Source of the DNA: Cryptomeria japonica
Taxonomy: Eukaryota > Streptophyta > Pinopsida > Cupressales > Cupressaceae
Assembly (NCBI RefSeq): GCF_030272615.1
Contig: NC_081407.1
Coordinates: forward strand, 102,161,897-102,221,896
Length of the DNA: 60,000 nucleotides
Reading direction: 5' to 3'
In this document: piece after piece, positions 56,817 through 60,000 of the stretch
Numbering within the stretch: position 1 is the stretch's first letter
Layout: each line of letters starts with the position of its first letter
Made by a program: the position numbers and the translations under genes
Notes under the pieces: model-generated
Told to the model about the DNA's origin: nothing
The model's database searches: none
What the model saw: the letters and a program-made list of their open reading frames with translations, nothing else

Positions 56817-58002
56817 TGTAGACACTAAAAATTGGTTTATGCATGTGTCATAAAACCTAATTTTTAACATGTCTTCTATGTCGCATTCGATCTTCATCAT
56901 TTGTTGACAGTGTGTCATTCCTCTAGTTTTAATTCATTTCAAATCCAACCCTAATTAGTCTTGTTCATTCGAACTTGGTCCTAAATCATTATGATTGACA
57001 TTTTATCATTTTTAAATCATTCGAATTGGTCTCATCTTGACAATTAGACTTAATTCCCTCTTTGTTGATAATTAATCAATCATTAATTATCAACCTCTTT
57101 ATCAATCAATTTCAATCGGTCCTCTGTGACACTCTATCAGCCTTTCATGGCACTTTATCAATTGATCTTATCAGTCTCTTATAAAAATAATTCTCAATCT
57201 TGAGTCTTTTTCGATCGATGTCCTATTTTGTTGTCAACCTCAATCAATTGTCATTATTTTTTATCAATTATTAGCCAAGCAATCATCACTATTAGGACCT
57301 AATTCAACAATTAGGTTGGTACCTTAAATTATTCAGATCATTTCCCCTAGGTTGATTAATTAAATAATTAATCAATCCCCTTTCTTACTAACATGTCCTC
57401 CCTTTTCAATAAATAAATGAATAGTTATTTATTCTTTCACTTTTTTCCTACAATTAATATTTTTATATATTAATTGGCTATGTTAAGTTACGAGTGGAGT
57501 TAATAATTTTTAATTATTAATTCCACCTCATTCGAGATTAAATGGAATATTTGGAGTACAAATAAAAGTTTTCCATTTTCTTTTTGGTTTAATGCCTTTT
57601 TCTCTTCACTTCTTATGGCAATTTCTCTTTTAACTCATTCTTGCATGAAATCTCAATAGTTGGATTGAGTTGATCTTGTTCATTCAATGTGATTTCAAAG
57701 TCTATAAATTGAGCTCTCATTGCTCATTTTTTACAACCATGCTTCGAGTAACTTTATTCTGTCATTTTCATCTCACAATCTTTCTTGAAATTGTACTTGT
57801 AGGTGAAATCCACAAAATCACATTTGAAAGTGAAAGAAGGACAATGGAGTTCAATGAAGGAAACAACTGCATTGGTTTGCGTTTATTTTGAATGTTTTAT
57901 CTTCATTCATTGATTGAATGTGTATGAGTATTTTCATTGCATTTTAGTCTTTGTGGCTGGATAATTTATGCTTTGATTCCTTTTCCTCATTCCTAGATCA
58001 CA
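56817..58002 (+). repeat. LTR of a third gypsy-type element, 5' copy
   Basis: Starts tgtagacactaaaaattgg, like tgtagacgtataaaaatg of element 1. It has a TATA box followed by gagctctcat at 57701 and ends near gatcaca before a primer-binding site. The LINE frame breaks exactly at its start. Confidence 0.65.
57701..57709 (+). promoter_or_regulatory. TATA box of the third LTR
   Basis: tctataaat followed by tgagctctcattgctc, the same promoter layout as the other gypsy LTRs here. Confidence 0.5.
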
Positions 58003-58007
58003 TTTAT

Positions 58008-58025
58008 TGGTGAACCTGATGTGAA
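58008..58025 (+). other. Decayed primer-binding site of the third element
   Basis: tggtgaacctgatgtgaa equals the element 2 site except for two C-to-T changes. This identifies the preceding LTR as a 5' LTR on the + strand. Confidence 0.65.
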
Positions 58026-58257
58026 CATGCTTGGATCTAATATTTTTTTGAAGGTTTTATTAACTTTCAGGTTTTTCGTGGAGAAATTGTAAAGTTTTCT
58101 TCTAAAACTGTCCTAATCATTTGGTTACACAATTATTTACATGCAGAATTAAATCAAATGGTATCTGTGTTTATTAGATCTTGTTCTTACCTTTCAGATC
58201 ATTTTATGGTTTTTGATTTGGATAAGAATTGACAAAGATATGGTATTTTTTAATTTT

Positions 58258-59994
58258 GTCGTTGTAAAAAGAAAAAAAATCAAAAACATTCATGCAACTT
58301 TCACATTGATTAATCTAGGATGGTGAATTAATCATGCATTCATGCAACTTTCACATAGATTAATCTAGGATGGTGAATTAATCATGAATTCATGCAACTT
58401 TCACACAGATTAATTTAGGTTGGTAAATTAATCTTGCATAAATGCAACTTTCATTTAGACTAATCTAGGATGGTGAATTAATCATGCATTCATGCAAATT
58501 TCACATAGATTAATCTAGGATGGTGAATTAATCATGAATTCATACAACTTTCACATAGATTAATTTAGGTTGGTAAATTAATCTTGCATACATGCAAATT
58601 TCATTTAGACTGATCTGGGATGGTGAATTAATCATGCATTCATGCAACCTTCATCTAGATTAATTTAGGTTGGTAAATTAATCTTGTATTCATGCAAATT
58701 TCATCTAGATTAATCTAGGGTGGTAAATTGGACAAGTTTCACATAGATTAATCTACGAGGTCAAAGAATCACAATTTTGATGGTGATTTATAGTTTTTGA
58801 GTCTCTAGCATTGTTGGTAGCTTTGTGGCAAACACAAGTCAAAGTATAAAGTGAAAACTACTAACACATTTGGTGCAAGATGCAATTAAATATTTATGCT
58901 CAAAACAAATTGTTTGTGATTTTTAGCTTAGTTGCACACTTGATTTCCTTAAAGGGTAAATAACACCATGTTTTCTATGTCTTCTTTCATTTTGTGTGTG
59001 TGTTTTTACCTTTAGAGGGCTTGCCTCCTGATTTTCTTGGCACTTCACATAGGCATTGGTGAGAGGGAATGACTCAAGTGGTAACCAGTTATGCTTGCAA
59101 ATTTCATCACAAATACATTTATTTATAGTGGTTTGCAAGAGATTGGCCTTACCCTATTACCACTTGATTCATTCCCTCTCACCAATGCCTATGCGAAGTG
59201 CCAAGCAAATTGGGAGGCAGACCCTCTAAAGGTAAAAATACACACACAAAATGAAAGAAGACATAGGAAAAATGGTGTTCTTTACCCTTTAGGAAAATGA
59301 AGTGTGCACTAAGCTAAAAATCACAAACACTTTGTTTTGAGCATAAATCTTTGACTGTATCTTGCATCAAATGTATTAGTAGTTTGCACTTTATACTTTG
59401 ACTTATGTTTTCTACAAAGCTACCAACAATGTTAGAGACTCAAAAACTATAAATCACCATCAAAATTAATCCACCAAAATTGTGATTCTTTGACCTCGTA
59501 GATTAATCTATGTGAAACTTATCCAATTTACCACCCTAGATTAATCTTGATTAAATTTGTACAAATACAAGATTAATTTACCAACCTAAATTAATCTAGA
59601 TGAAGGTTGCATGAATGCATGATTAATTCACCATACTAGATTAGTCTAAATGAAAGTTGAATGTATGCAAGATTAATTTACCAAAATAAATTAATCTATG
59701 TGAAAGTTGCATGAATGCATTATTAATTCACCATCCTAGATTAATCTATGTGAATGTTGCATTAATGCATGATTAATTCACCATCCTAGATTAGTCTAAA
59801 TGAAATTTGCATGTATGCAAGATTAATTTACCAACCTAAATTAATATATGTGAAAGTTGCTTGAATGCATGATTAATTCACTATCCTATATTAATCTATG
59901 TGAAATTTGCGTGAATGCATGATTAATTCACCATCCTAGATTAATCTATGTGAAAGTTGCATGAATGTTTTTGAAATTTTTGTCTTTTTACAAT
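58258..59994. repeat. Large foldback (inverted repeat), arms about 830 bp
   Basis: Arm 58258-59084 pairs with 59157-59994 around a 72-bp loop. Outer ends are ttgtaaaaag...tcaaaaacattcatgcaact and its reverse complement; inner ends are ggcattggtgagagggaatg and its reverse complement. The short frames 58923-59138 (-) and 59091-59300 (+) are the same peptide read from the two arms (FPLTNAY, THTQNERRHRK). I call no gene there. The unit lies in the internal part of the third LTR element or was inserted in it. Confidence 0.85.
58289..58760. repeat. 50-bp tandem repeats in the left arm of the foldback
   Basis: About nine copies of a 50-bp unit (catgcaactttcacatagat then taatctaggatggtgaatta), starting at 58291, 58341, 58391, 58441 and so on. 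Two variants alternate: ggatggtgaattaatcatg and ggttggtaaattaatcttg. Mirror copies fill 59490-59980. Confidence 0.88.
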
Positions 59995-60000
59995 AGCATA

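Noticed and set aside
58923-59300. Conserved gene, because two frames encode the same peptide
   Set aside because: The two frames are the two arms of one inverted repeat, so the match is not evidence of protein constraint.

Overview
The window is a repeat-dominated stretch of a large plant nuclear genome. I favour a gymnosperm, probably a conifer. The sequence is AT-rich and contains nested LTR retrotransposons with very long LTRs, a plant mobile domain gene, a LINE remnant, degenerate interstitial telomere-like repeats and a foldback element. I see no ordinary single-copy gene, tRNA or rRNA. The species call is inference.

Layout. (1) 1-18305, + strand: a Ty3/gypsy element of the Tat type (element 1). 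Only the first 68 bp of its 5' LTR lie outside the window. It carries leader repeat arrays, an upstream ORF, gag-protease-RT-RNaseH-second RNaseH-integrase, a plant mobile domain (PMD) gene in antisense, an inverted repeat array and a 3' LTR. (2) 18306-26275: older host DNA with a tandem duplication, a palindrome cluster, a broken proline-rich multi-exon gene (+), a probable solo LTR, and the 3' half of a transposase-like gene (-). (3) 26281-40787, - strand: element 2, a second Tat-type element, inserted in an exon of that transposase-like gene. The 5' part of the gene resumes at 40793-41951. (4) 43141-52795: a decayed Ty1/copia element (+) whose reverse transcriptase is split by a 2.6-kb solo LTR with a perfect 5-bp duplication. 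(5) 52796-54560: degenerate telomere-like repeats holding a 297-bp MITE. (6) 55011-56816: LINE remnant (-), cut by an LTR (56817 to about 58002) with its primer-binding site. (7) 58258-59994: a large inverted repeat built of 50-bp tandem units.

The most unusual content is in element 1. Short TAGCGCAT-type cores recur at an almost exact 21-bp spacing in the leader of gag-pol. The same core, reversed, recurs in a strict 21/18/21 pattern in front of the antisense PMD gene, so each transcription unit is preceded by the array in its own orientation. The PMD gene appears to keep a GT-AG intron, which is possible because it is antisense to the genomic RNA. The gag-pol frame holds 25 premature stops and no frameshift over 7.4 kb, yet the LTRs differ by only 18 substitutions in 1415 bp. 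This suggests the element was already defective when it was last copied. Element 2 complements this picture: its pol is nearly open, but gag is almost entirely deleted in frame.
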